The translations under genes were made by a program, and so were the position numbers. Positions 1 to 6,529 of a stretch of DNA of 7,055 nt are shown piece by piece (position 1 is the first letter of the stretch; every line of letters begins with the position of its first letter). The DNA comes from an archaeon (lineage in GTDB: Archaea > Nanobdellota > Nanobdellia > SCGC-AAA011-G17 > GW2011-AR17), in contig JAHFJF010000047.1 in NCBI GenBank assembly GCA_023245975.1, positions 1 to 7,055 of the forward strand, given 5' to 3'. The notes below the pieces were generated by a model. That model was given only the letters and a program-made list of their open reading frames with translations, searched no databases and had not been told where the DNA came from.

Positions 1-1104
1 TATTACAAGGTTTTGGGAGTAAGCAAGGATGCATCTAGTGAAGACCTCAAGAAGGCTTACAAGAATCTTGCTAAGAAGCATCACCCCGACCTGAACAAGG
101 AATCTGGTTCAGGGGAAAAATTCAAGGAAATAAATGAGGCATATTCCGTATTATCCGATGATCAAAAAAGGTCAAACTATGACCGGTTCGGTGAATCTGG
201 GGAGCAGTTCTCAGGTTTCAATCAAGGTACCAGTGGCCGAGGTTTCAATGAAGATATTTTTTCAGACATTTTCGAAGAGTTCTTTCATGGTGCATCAGGA
301 TTCTCTGGCCAGAAAAGGGATATGTCCGGCTCTGATTTGAAATACGAGCTTGAGATAACTTTTGAAGAGGCATTTTTTGGAGTTAAAAAGAAAATCCATG
401 TTAACAAGCTTAGCAAGTGCGAGAAATGTGAGGGGACTGGCTCAGAAGATGATAATTATGAGACTTGCTCTACTTGCAATGGCACAGGGATGTTCAAAAA
501 ACAATATCGCACCCCATTCGGTGTTATTTCTCAAAGCGCTACATGCTCTGCCTGCTATGGGGAAGGCAGCCAGATAAAGAAAAAGTGCAAGGAATGCAAT
601 GGTAAAGGACGGTTAAAGCAGCAAAAAGAAATTACAGTGGCGATCCCTCCAGGAATCGATGATGGAAATACGTTGAGATTAACTGGCGAAGGCGAATCTG
701 GAGAGCGTGGTGCAAGGTCTGGTAATTTATACGTAACAGTATTTGTGGATAAAAGCAAAGTTTTTGAGAGGGATGGCAATAATCTTCTCTTAGACATGCC
801 AATCAGCTTTTCCCAGGCAGCCTTGGGTGATGAGATTGAAGTTCCTACAATGGAAGGCAAAGTAAATATGAAGGTCCCGGCAGGAACGCAAAGCCATACT
901 ATTTTTAGGCTAAAAGGAAAAGGTATTCCATTCCTGGATGGCTATGGCCAAGGCGACGAATTGGTTAGATTAATCATAGCGACTCCAACAAGTCTAACTA
1001 AGAAACAGAAAGATCTCTTAGAAGAATTTGCAAGTGAAAACAAGGAAAAAGTTAAGATTGACAAAGGTATTTTTACAAAAGTAAGGGATGCTCTATTAAG
1101 TTAA
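1..1104 (+). CDS. dnaJ: Molecular chaperone DnaJ (type I/A Hsp40), 5' end cut by window edge
   Basis: Cytoplasmic co-chaperone that binds unfolded proteins and stimulates the ATPase of DnaK. The reading frame is open from base 1 and gives 367 residues; the first visible residues (YYKVLGV) already belong to J-domain helix I, so the true start is a few codons off the left edge and the TTG at 13 is not the start. Domains in order: J domain with HPD at visible residues 28-30 (nt 82-90), a Gly/Phe-rich linker (about residues 63-103), then a zinc-binding domain with all four CxxCxGxG motifs starting at nt 418 (CEKCEGTG), 466 (CSTCNGTG), 544 (CSACYGEG) and 586 (CKECNGKG), then the C-terminal substrate-binding domains. 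Length and order match full DnaJ. The stop at 1102-1104 overlaps the stop of the convergent SpoVR gene. grpE and dnaK are often just upstream of dnaJ, but that region is not visible here. Confidence 0.97.
   Translation, partial: YYKVLGVSKDASSEDLKKAYKNLAKKHHPDLNKESGSGEKFKEINEAYSVLSDDQKRSNYDRFGESGEQFSGFNQGTSGRGFNEDIFSDIFEEFFHGASGFSGQKRDMSGSDLKYELEITFEEAFFGVKKKIHVNKLSKCEKCEGTGSEDDNYETCSTCNGTGMFKKQYRTPFGVISQSATCSACYGEGSQIKKKCKECNGKGRLKQQKEITVAIPPGIDDGNTLRLTGEGESGERGARSGNLYVTVFVDKSKVFERDGNNLLLDMPISFSQAALGDEIEVPTMEGKVNMKVPAGTQSHTIFRLKGKGIPFLDGYGQGDELVRLIIATPTSLTKKQKDLLEEFASENKEKVKIDKGIFTKVRDALLS
1046..1050 (-). terminator. Weak candidate oligo-U terminator of the yeaH-spoVR operon
   Basis: Read on the minus strand, a T5 run at 1050-1046, with further T-rich stretches on both sides, lies about 50 bases past the spoVR stop, inside the antisense of the Lys-rich dnaJ end. 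It could stop the operon transcript. The evidence is only base composition and it may equally reflect AAA/AAG lysine codons in dnaJ. Confidence 0.2.
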
Positions 1105-2633
1105 ATGAATTGGGTAGAAGTACCTGTTTCTCTTTTCACTTCCTCACCATCAGCTATTATTCTTATGCGTTTTTCTTTCTCTTTTTCTATTTCTACTGTT
1201 TCTATATTTACTGGCCTTTTCCAGATTCTTGCGATGCTTTTCAATGTTGTTACGGCAAAGTCTCTCCTTAATGGAATACCTGTCCATTTATGGTACAATT
1301 GGAGCTCATTCCGATTTTTGAAATTGCTATCAACAATATATATCAATGGCAGGCCAAGGTTTGTGAGCTGGTTGAGCATAGTCTCTTTTATTACAGCAAA
1401 GTCCCGCGAAAATATGAATCTTTCATCCGTACTAGAATCATCAATATGCATGAAATAATTCTGTTCAGCAGCAAATTCTGGCGTGAAGAACTCATCTATG
1501 AACATTATGTCATTGTAGCAGGACCTCACAATAAATATCTTCTCAAGTCCTTTTCCTTCGTTTGTATTCCATCTCTGTTTGCGTTCCAGATTGTCGCATT
1601 CTTCATATTCCTTGCCATGCCTCCCTGTATTCCAGCAATGTTCTACGTATCGGAATAAGTCCAGCCCAAGCCTGTAAGGATTGATATTTTTGCGATCTTG
1701 CTGGATTATTTTTGAATGCTGGTCTAGGTAGCTGATTAGTTCGTCTTTCTGCAGCATGTTCTCAGGCCTCAATAAATATTCAGTCATCAATTTGGAATGC
1801 CAGTAAGTTGCCCAGCCTTCATTCATTATTTTTGTTTGCCTTTGCGGCAGGAAATAATATGCCTCTTCCATTATTATTGCCAGTATTTTCTGTTCCCATG
1901 GTTCCAATGGTGCATTTTCGAGAAGAAATAGCATTATATTCTTTTCAGGACCTGGAACCTTTTCTTTCTCTTTTTTTTGGGCTTCATCAATCCTTTTTTT
2001 TTGCGCTTCAAGGAATTCAGGCGGATTTATGAATGGCTGCATGTAATCTTTTGCCTTGAATCTTGGTATTTCCTGTGCAGTTTCCTGTTCTTCAAATATC
2101 GGCGCTTTATCGTTCCTTTTTGGAGGCTGAAATGTGTAATTTGCGTCTATAAGGTTTTCAATCATTAGGCAGGAATCTATGAACGATTCAACCTTTTCAA
2201 GCCCATGCACATCAATTATTTTGCGTATTATGGAAGCATTGTCTCCCATCTTGTTCAGCATGTTCCTATTTGTGTTCTTGAACATGTAATTATTCTTGAA
2301 AAAATCGCTATGCCCATATACATGTGCCATTACGGTTTTTATTGTTGAAATCTCAGAGCCTTCAAGCAAATAGGCATATGCTGGGTTGTTATTGATGACC
2401 ATTTCATATATTTGTTGGAACCCGTATTTGTTCATGTTGTGGTTTCTCTCGTATTCCATGCCGAATCTCCAGTGGGGATATCTCCTCGGGAACCCGGTAT
2501 ATGATGCTATCGAGCTCATTTCATCAGATGAAACAACTTCAAAGACAACAGGGAACGGGTCTAATTTGGTATTAGCTATATATCCAAGGACCATTTCCTG
2601 TATTTTTTTATATTCTTGCGGGTATTTTGTCAT
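1101..2633 (-). CDS. spoVR: SpoVR/YcgB family protein
   Basis: A 510-residue cytoplasmic protein recognised as SpoVR family. In Bacillus SpoVR is needed for normal spore cortex; E. coli YcgB is a stationary-phase protein; the biochemical activity is not established. Family-typical segments: [15 protein letters not shown] (residues 48-62), the His-containing [13 protein letters not shown] (103-115, H104 and H108), [13 protein letters not shown] (271-283), [10 protein letters not shown] (318-327), and a conserved C-terminal part around the HIDD of residues 396-399 and [14 protein letters not shown] near the end. Length is near the usual 500. The last part is charged (EIEKEKEKR). No signal peptide or membrane segment is seen. 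Its ATG overlaps the stop of the upstream DUF444 gene as ATGA (2633-2630) and no strong Shine-Dalgarno precedes it, so expression by coupling to that gene is likely. A central Lys/Glu-rich linker (about residues 208-226) carries two poly-A tracts. The stop lies in a TTAA shared with the convergent dnaJ stop. Confidence 0.95.
   Translation of the reverse strand: MTKYPQEYKKIQEMVLGYIANTKLDPFPVVFEVVSSDEMSSIASYTGFPRRYPHWRFGMEYERNHNMNKYGFQQIYEMVINNNPAYAYLLEGSEISTIKTVMAHVYGHSDFFKNNYMFKNTNRNMLNKMGDNASIIRKIIDVHGLEKVESFIDSCLMIENLIDANYTFQPPKRNDKAPIFEEQETAQEIPRFKAKDYMQPFINPPEFLEAQKKRIDEAQKKEKEKVPGPEKNIMLFLLENAPLEPWEQKILAIIMEEAYYFLPQRQTKIMNEGWATYWHSKLMTEYLLRPENMLQKDELISYLDQHSKIIQQDRKNINPYRLGLDLFRYVEHCWNTGRHGKEYEECDNLERKQRWNTNEGKGLEKIFIVRSCYNDIMFIDEFFTPEFAAEQNYFMHIDDSSTDERFIFSRDFAVIKETMLNQLTNLGLPLIYIVDSNFKNRNELQLYHKWTGIPLRRDFAVTTLKSIARIWKRPVNIETVEIEKEKEKRIRIIADGEEVKRETGTSTQFI
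1170..1186 (+). terminator. Candidate U-rich terminator of dnaJ
   Basis: Two T5 runs (1170-1174 and 1182-1186) with a T3 between them lie about 65-80 bases past the dnaJ stop on the dnaJ strand. Archaeal RNA polymerase can stop at oligo-U tracts without a hairpin, so this is a plausible dnaJ terminator. The same bases encode the Lys/Glu-rich C-terminal part of the convergent SpoVR gene, so the T-richness could come from coding constraint alone. Confidence 0.35.
1971..2005 (-). repeat. Paired A9 and A8 tracts in an imperfect 24-base tandem repeat within spoVR
   Basis: On the coding (minus) strand an A9 run (2002-1994) and an A8 run (1978-1971) lie 24 bases apart, in phase, in two copies of a segment encoding EAQKK (residues 209-213 and 217-221). 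This looks like a small in-frame duplication in a charged linker helix. The runs do not break the frame in this sequence. Confidence 0.6.
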
Positions 2634-3742
2634 TTTTTCGCGCCAAGGAATTTTTTTAGTGCATCAAGTATCTGGATGTTAGTGGATATTTCAGCATATC
2701 TTGTGTTTGGAGATTGGTTTGAGAGTGTCATTACCTTCTTCTGGAAATTTGTGCTAGCATTGGTGACATGCCCATAGCAGAATAGGTTTACTGAAGGGAT
2801 TATTTTTTCTTGGAGAATGCTGATGCATTTGTCATTATCACTTTCATAATTCTCGCCATCACCATAATAAAAGATGTATATGTTCCATAATTCTTTGTTA
2901 TATCTGGCTAATGGCCCGTCAAATAATTCTATCATCTTGTTGAATATTGATGATATCACAGTACCGCCGCTTGAATTGTATATGCTGAAGAATTTTTCCC
3001 TGTCGTCTACTTCCCATGCATCAGAATGATGTGCTAGGTAGGCATGGTGCACCCTGTCTTTGTATTGTGACCTTATCCATATATCCTGGCACCAAATTGC
3101 ATTTCTTACAATATCAACCCTTTCATCATCCATAGAACCTGAGACATCCCTTCCATAGATTATCAGTGCCTTGGCATTAGGCTCAGGCTCCCTTACCCAT
3201 GAGCGGTAATGCTTGTCTTGCCTTACCGGTATTACTATTGGTTTCTCAGGCTTGTATTCGCCTGTCGATATCATCCTTTTCAATGCTGACTGGTATGTCC
3301 TTTTAAAATGCCTTAGTGATTCGGGACCGGTCTTGCGTATGCTTTTGTACTTGTCTTTTTCTTTGAGAATCCTATCCACGCTTTTTGGCTTTAGCTCTGC
3401 AAGCTCTAGTTTCTCTCCAAGTATTTCGGCAATCTCTTCTAGCGATAAGTCAGCTTCATACATAATATCTCCGGGCTGATTCCCGCCTTCTTCACCATAT
3501 TCTTCTCCATATCCATCTATGGGGTCTCCTTCTTCTCCATCGCCCTGCCCTATGCCAGCATTTTCAGAATCATTGTAGATGAATTTTGGCAGGTTGATGT
3601 ATGGCAATGGTACCCTGACATAATCCTTCCCTTCCTTGCCGATAAGCTCCCCATTGACAATATATTGCTTTAAGTTTTTCCTTACATGGCCTTTGACAAT
3701 TTCCCGGAACCGCCTATAGTCAGAATCTATGATTCCTGCCAT
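2630..3742 (-). CDS. yeaH: YeaH/YhbH (DUF444) family protein with VWA-like domain
   Basis: A 370-residue protein of the DUF444 family (E. coli YeaH, Bacillus YhbH). The biochemical role is unsettled; in bacteria it is linked to the kinase PrkA/YeaG and to SpoVR in starvation, nitrogen-stress or sporulation responses. Visible parts: an N-terminal segment DYRRFREIVKGHVRKNLKQY (residues 8-27), a Gly/Glu/Asp-rich low-complexity stretch (about 62-92) that is common in this family, an acidic helical segment (about 98-135), and a C-terminal von Willebrand A-like fold. That fold has a MIDAS-type DVSGS at 199-203, a candidate metal-ligand Thr in SSGGT (T261) and YGDGEN with D295. This suggests divalent metal binding and protein-protein contact. 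No signal peptide is seen. The start ATG is preceded by a purine-rich GAGGAGAA and a TATA-like box. The gene is first in an operon with spoVR (4-base ATGA overlap) and divergent from infB; no prkA lies in the window. Confidence 0.93.
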   Translation of the reverse strand: MAGIIDSDYRRFREIVKGHVRKNLKQYIVNGELIGKEGKDYVRVPLPYINLPKFIYNDSENAGIGQGDGEEGDPIDGYGEEYGEEGGNQPGDIMYEADLSLEEIAEILGEKLELAELKPKSVDRILKEKDKYKSIRKTGPESLRHFKRTYQSALKRMISTGEYKPEKPIVIPVRQDKHYRSWVREPEPNAKALIIYGRDVSGSMDDERVDIVRNAIWCQDIWIRSQYKDRVHHAYLAHHSDAWEVDDREKFFSIYNSSGGTVISSIFNKMIELFDGPLARYNKELWNIYIFYYGDGENYESDNDKCISILQEKIIPSVNLFCYGHVTNASTNFQKKVMTLSNQSPNTRYAEISTNIQILDALKKFLGAKK

Positions 3743-3750
3743 TTCTCCTC
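3743..3750 (-). promoter_or_regulatory. Candidate ribosome binding site of yeaH
   Basis: Directly upstream of the ATG at 3742 the minus strand reads GAGGAGAA, a purine-rich Shine-Dalgarno-like stretch. It is closer to the start codon than usual and overlaps the transcription start expected from the TATA-like box, so the mRNA might instead be nearly leaderless. Confidence 0.45.
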
Positions 3751-3767
3751 ATTTTTGTTCAAGAATG

Positions 3768-3775
3768 ATATATAA
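3768..3775 (-). promoter_or_regulatory. Candidate TATA box of the yeaH-spoVR operon
   Basis: The minus strand reads TTATATAT, centred about 30 bases before the yeaH ATG. For an archaeal promoter this predicts transcription starting within a few bases of the start codon. No experimental support; assigned by motif and position. Confidence 0.55.
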
Positions 3776-3796
3776 CCTATTATGGCAAGGAAAGTA

Positions 3797-3804
3797 TTTA
3801 AATA
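3797..3804 (+). promoter_or_regulatory. Candidate TATA box of the infB operon
   Basis: TTTAAATA, close to the archaeal TATA consensus, is preceded by a purine-rich GCAAGGAAAG stretch that fits a TFB recognition element. It is centred about 34 bases before the infB ATG, predicting a leader of roughly 8-10 bases. It lies back to back with the yeaH TATA box about 29 bases away. Confidence 0.65.
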
Positions 3805-3823
3805 TTCCCACTAAAGATTGATG

Positions 3824-3828
3824 GGTGA
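3824..3828 (+). promoter_or_regulatory. Ribosome binding site of infB
   Basis: GGTGA ends 6 bases before the ATG at 3835 and matches the archaeal 16S anti-Shine-Dalgarno. It supports this start, which also places the first GTPase motif at residue 11, as normal for aIF5B. Confidence 0.7.
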
Positions 3829-3834
3829 AGTAAA

Positions 3835-5538
3835 ATGATAAGGCAGCCGATATGTTTGTTTTTGGGCCATGTAGACCATGGCAAGACTACTATTCAGGAC
3901 TTTATCAGAAGAACCGCTATTGCCAAGTCAGAGGCAGGCGGAATTACGCAGGCGATAAGCTCTAGCAATATAAGAATTGACACATTGAAGAAGATATGCG
4001 GAACTGTGCTCTCAAAGAATATGAATATAACCTTGCCAGGAATTTTATTTATTGATACGCCCGGCCATGCAGCCTTTTCTAACTTGAGAAAGCGTGGCGG
4101 CAATTTGGCCGACATTGCTGTTTTGGTTATTGATGCAAATGAAGGCGTAATGCAGCAGACTAAGGAATGTATTGAAATATTGAAGACATACAAGACTCCA
4201 TTCATAGTTGCCTTGAACAAGATTGACTTGGTTCATGGCTGGAAGAAGAATAGTGATAAGTTATTGGAAAGCTTGGAGAAACAGCATGCAGAGACAAGGC
4301 AGGTTATTGAAAATTCGCTTTATGGGGTTGTTGGAAAGCTTTTCGAATTTGGCCTTGAGAGCGACAGGTTCGATCGTGTATCAGATTTCACAAAACAAGT
4401 TGCCATAGTTCCATGCTCTGGCAAGAGTGGAGAAGGAATACCTGAATTATTAATGGTTTTGATTGGCTTAGCGCAGAAATTCTTGGAAAAAAATCTTGAA
4501 ATAGATGAAAAATCACCAGGCAGGGGCACAATTTTAGAAATCCGGGAAGAGAAGGGCGTCGGTACTGCATTAGATGCGATACTTTATGATGGCATTATAA
4601 ACCAGAATGATACAATTGCTATAGGAAATCCGGGTGGCCCTGTTATTACTAAGGTAAGGGGGATATTCGTAGAAGGGAAAAAGCCATTAAATAAAGCACA
4701 CGCTGCAACAGGAATCCGGATAATCGCCAATGACGTCAAAGAAGTTGTTGCTGGTGCGCCATTCGCTGTGGCCAATAAGAATCTTGAAAAAATAAAGGAG
4801 CAGCTGCAGCAGGAGCTGGATGAAGTATTGCTGGAAACTGATGCTGAAGGCGTAGTTGTCAAGGCGGATTCATTAGGCTCATTGGAAGCAATGATAATTC
4901 TTCTGCATGAAAAAGGGATTAAAATAAAGAATGCATCGGTAGGAAAAATAACCAAGAAGGACCTTGCAGATGCTAAAGCCGATAATGAAGTCTTGAATCG
5001 TGTCTTGCTGGGATTCAATGTTGAAAAGGCAGAATCTGATGGGGTAAAGGTAATAACTAATAATGTAATATACAAGATAATTGAAGATTATAATTCTTGG
5101 ATAGTGCTTCAGAAAAAGAAAGCTGAAGAAAGCAAGTTGGAATCTTTGACAAGACCGGCAAAAATCCAGGTTATCAGGGGCTGCATTTTCAGGCAGAGCA
5201 ATCCTTGCGTACTCGGGGTTAAGGTCCTTGGAGGAAAATTGAGTAGTGATGTTGATTTAATTAAAAAAGATGGCAGCAATGCTGGGCATATCAAATCAAT
5301 GCAGATTGAGAAGGAAACTGTTGATAAGGCAGAGAAAGGCGATGAAGTCGCGATATCCTTGCCAGGAATAACCGGTGGTAGGCAGGTATTGGAAGAGGAC
5401 ACGCTTTATGTGGACATAACTGAAAATGAATTCAAGGAACTTAAGAAATTCAAGAAATTATTATCTAAAGATGAAATAGACACTCTTAAGGAGTTTGCTG
5501 AAATAAAAAGGAAGGTGAATCCCGCATGGGGGATTTGA
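3835..5538 (+). CDS. infB: Translation initiation factor aIF5B (IF2-like GTPase)
   Basis: A 567-residue GTPase that promotes ribosomal subunit joining and placement of initiator tRNA at the last step of initiation, acting on the ribosome. The GTPase motifs are all visible: G1 GHVDHGKT (residues 11-18), switch-I SEAGGITQ (32-39, with the conserved Thr38), G3 DTPGH (74-78) and G4 NKID (128-131), with a later SGKSGEGIPELL consistent with the end of the G domain. After it come a beta-barrel domain II (about 225-325), domain III (about 340-440) and the C-terminal domain IV. The AGGITQ followed by an insertion before DTPGH and the short N-terminus are features of the archaeal/eukaryotic aIF5B branch, and the length is near the usual 590-600. 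No intein is present. A GGTGA ribosome site and TATA box precede it. The last 13 bases overlap the next gene, so the two are probably co-transcribed and translationally coupled. Confidence 0.97.
   Translation: MIRQPICLFLGHVDHGKTTIQDFIRRTAIAKSEAGGITQAISSSNIRIDTLKKICGTVLSKNMNITLPGILFIDTPGHAAFSNLRKRGGNLADIAVLVIDANEGVMQQTKECIEILKTYKTPFIVALNKIDLVHGWKKNSDKLLESLEKQHAETRQVIENSLYGVVGKLFEFGLESDRFDRVSDFTKQVAIVPCSGKSGEGIPELLMVLIGLAQKFLEKNLEIDEKSPGRGTILEIREEKGVGTALDAILYDGIINQNDTIAIGNPGGPVITKVRGIFVEGKKPLNKAHAATGIRIIANDVKEVVAGAPFAVANKNLEKIKEQLQQELDEVLLETDAEGVVVKADSLGSLEAMIILLHEKGIKIKNASVGKITKKDLADAKADNEVLNRVLLGFNVEKAESDGVKVITNNVIYKIIEDYNSWIVLQKKKAEESKLESLTRPAKIQVIRGCIFRQSNPCVLGVKVLGGKLSSDVDLIKKDGSNAGHIKSMQIEKETVDKAEKGDEVAISLPGITGGRQVLEEDTLYVDITENEFKELKKFKKLLSKDEIDTLKEFAEIKRKVNPAWGI
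5514..5518 (+). promoter_or_regulatory. Ribosome binding site of the infB-coupled small gene
   Basis: GGTGA sits inside the end of infB, 7 bases before the ATG at 5526. It is the same motif as the infB site and is the main evidence that the overlapping start at 5526 is used. Confidence 0.65.
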
Positions 5539-5819
5539 TAAAGCTCTATGAATTAAGAAAGCCTAAGATTGAGATGTTACTTAAGGAAGAAAGTGAGAAA
5601 GATATAGACAGATTAAAAGCTCTCGCATATGATTTTTTTTCTGAAGGAAAAATTGAGATTATTGATGAGCTGATAAAAGAATATGGTGGCAGGTTTCATA
5701 ACTCTTGGCTGACAGTTGAGAAGGGCGATATATTGCTGGTTTATGAAAATATCCCTTACTTCATTTGCAAAACCAAAAATAGGATAAAGAAAGAACTTCT
5801 GAAAAATGATACAGAATAA
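5526..5819 (+). CDS. Hypothetical protein (97 aa), coupled to infB
   Basis: Not recognised. The start overlaps the infB stop by 13 bases and has a good GGTGA site, so this is very likely a real gene translated with infB. The protein is soluble and charged (rich in Lys, Glu, Ile and Leu) with no signal peptide, no membrane segment and a single Cys (in YFICKTK), so it has no zinc motif. The first half (about residues 3-50) reads as amphipathic helices (LYELRKPKIEMLLKEES, then a helix ending LIKEYGG); the second half (about 51-85) looks beta-rich (WLTVEKGDILLVYENIPYFI) before a basic helical tail. The position suggests a role in translation or ribosome biology, but that rests only on the neighbour. 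It ends 15 bases before the convergent tRNA gene. Confidence 0.8.
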   Translation: MGDLIKLYELRKPKIEMLLKEESEKDIDRLKALAYDFFSEGKIEIIDELIKEYGGRFHNSWLTVEKGDILLVYENIPYFICKTKNRIKKELLKNDTE

Positions 5820-5824
5820 TCTAA

Positions 5825-5834
5825 TCAAATTTGA
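5825..5834. repeat. 10-base perfect palindrome at the 3' edge of the tRNA gene
   Basis: TCAAATTTGA is a perfect palindrome filling most of the 15-base gap between the small gene's stop and the tRNA discriminator base. It may be chance in AT-rich DNA; a part in 3' processing or termination is possible but unsupported. Confidence 0.3.
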
Positions 5835-5908
5835 TGAGCCTACTGGGATTTGAACCCAGATCAATCGGTCCGAAGCCGATCGCACGATCCTGGTTATGCT
5901 ATAGGCCC
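5835..5908 (-). tRNA. tRNA-Arg (anticodon UCG)
   Basis: A 74-base cloverleaf on the minus strand. Acceptor stem GGGCCTA pairs with TAGGCTC (one G-T wobble), discriminator A. D stem is GCAT/GTGC with a 10-base loop containing GG. Anticodon stem is ATCGG/CCGAT with loop CTTCGGA, giving anticodon TCG after U33, which reads CGA/CGG arginine codons. The variable loop is 4 bases (TGAT). T stem is CTGGG/CCCAG with loop TTCAAAT. No intron is present at the usual 37/38 site. CCA is not encoded: TCA follows the discriminator, so it must be added after transcription. Confidence 0.95.
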
Positions 5909-5932
5909 AAGAACATTAATCTTCTAGCCGAC

Positions 5933-5940
5933 AATAAAAA
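5933..5940 (-). promoter_or_regulatory. Candidate TATA box of the tRNA-Arg gene
   Basis: The minus strand reads TTTTTATT, preceded by a GAAACC element resembling a TFB recognition site, centred about 28 bases before the tRNA 5' end. It lies in the 49-base gap after the small J-protein gene on the same strand, so the tRNA is probably transcribed on its own. Confidence 0.5.
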
Positions 5941-5957
5941 GGTTTCGTAATAAGAAA

Positions 5958-6443
5958 TTATATTCGCCGGTCTATGTTTATGCCTTTGTAATATTTTTCT
6001 TCTTCGTAAAGGCTGTGTGCTATTCTAAGAAATTCCTTTAGTTTAGAAATTGAAGTCATTTCATTTAAAGTATCTATAACATCTTCAATTTTTTTCTTAG
6101 GGGCATTATTTAGTTTAATTGTAATCTTTGATGCAATATCCTCAATTGTTTTAGTAACACTTACCTTCCTGATTAAGTAATAAAATGATGGTTTTTCCAA
6201 GCGAATGCTGGCAGAAAATAAATCATACTTTATCCTCTCTACTGGATTTGATAATATGGCATATGCCTCATTTATTCCGTACATTGCTTCATTGCGAAGA
6301 TTTCTTTCCAATGAAGATAAGGCCACATTTTTGTCTGGATGAAACTCTTTCGCCAATTTAAGATAAGCCACTTTTATTCCCGAAGGCCTAGTATTCTTGC
6401 TAACTCCAAGCGCAGCGTATAGGTCAAATTTTGGTTGTCTCAT
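5958..6443 (-). CDS. Small J-domain (DnaJ-like) protein with unrecognised C-terminus
   Basis: A 161-residue cytoplasmic protein. Residues about 6-78 are a J domain: FDLYAALGV helix I, a basic helix II AYLKLAKEF, the catalytic HPD at 35-37, then INEAYAILSNPVERIKYDLF as helices III-IV. HPD predicts stimulation of DnaK ATPase activity. The loop after HPD is about 6 residues longer than in the DnaJ of this window (21 versus 15 residues between HPD and EAY). There is no Gly/Phe linker, no zinc-finger cysteines and no DnaJ C-terminal domain, so it is a type III/C J protein. Residues 80-161 are not recognised; they look mostly helical and charged (KKKIEDVIDTLNEM, KLKEFLRIAHSLYEEEKYY), with no membrane segment and no Cys in the whole protein. 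The ATG at 6443 starts just before the J domain and lies about 34 bases after a TATA box. No clear Shine-Dalgarno is seen. It is divergent from the secreted protein gene. Confidence 0.9.
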   Translation of the reverse strand: MRQPKFDLYAALGVSKNTRPSGIKVAYLKLAKEFHPDKNVALSSLERNLRNEAMYGINEAYAILSNPVERIKYDLFSASIRLEKPSFYYLIRKVSVTKTIEDIASKITIKLNNAPKKKIEDVIDTLNEMTSISKLKEFLRIAHSLYEEEKYYKGINIDRRI

Positions 6444-6450
6444 TTTAATC

Positions 6451-6463
6451 CCAGAATTTCTGG
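6451..6463. promoter_or_regulatory. Inverted repeat between TATA box and start of the J-protein gene, possible operator
   Basis: CCAGAA and TTCTGG form a perfect 6-base inverted repeat around a single T. It lies between the TATA box (6481-6474) and the ATG (6443) of the J-protein gene and covers the expected transcription start near 6453, where a bound repressor would block transcription. An operator role is inferred from position only. Confidence 0.35.
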
Positions 6464-6473
6464 CATGTTTCTT

Positions 6474-6481
6474 TTATATAA
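6474..6481 (-). promoter_or_regulatory. Candidate TATA box of the small J-protein gene
   Basis: TTATATAA, preceded on the minus strand by purine-rich GAAAGGC, is centred about 34 bases before the J-protein ATG. The octamer is itself palindromic, so direction is inferred from the flanks and the distance to the start codon. Confidence 0.6.
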
Positions 6482-6497
6482 GCCTTTCTAGGGTCAG

Positions 6498-6507
6498 CTT
6501 TTTAAAG
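6498..6507 (+). promoter_or_regulatory. Candidate TATA box of the secreted-protein gene
   Basis: CTTTTTAAAG is centred about 27 bases before the ATG at 6530, which would put the transcription start at or next to the start codon. There is no Shine-Dalgarno before that ATG, so a leaderless mRNA is the simplest reading. Confidence 0.45.
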
Positions 6508-6529
6508 TCTGGTTATTTAGCTTATAAAA

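Noticed and set aside
13..15. TTG as the start of dnaJ
   Set aside because: The frame is open upstream to base 1 and encodes the conserved YYKVL of J-domain helix I, so the real start is off the left edge.
3480..3555. Repeated TTCTTCTCCAT-like stretches as a possible tandem repeat element
   Set aside because: They are the antisense of the Gly/Glu/Asp-rich segment of the DUF444 protein, a low-complexity region common in this family.
3821..3838. Five-codon upstream reading frame (MGEVK) ending in an ATGA overlap with infB
   Set aside because: It contains the GGTGA ribosome site of infB and would start before or at the predicted transcription start; most likely a chance ATG.
4584..5075. Long minus-strand frame (163 codons) inside infB
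   Set aside because: Antisense shadow of a highly conserved gene, Ser/Thr-rich translation typical of a reversed frame, no ribosome site evidence.
5613..5885. Minus-strand reading frame of 90 codons across the small gene and the tRNA
   Set aside because: It overlaps the tRNA and the antisense of a coupled gene with a good ribosome site; no family features.
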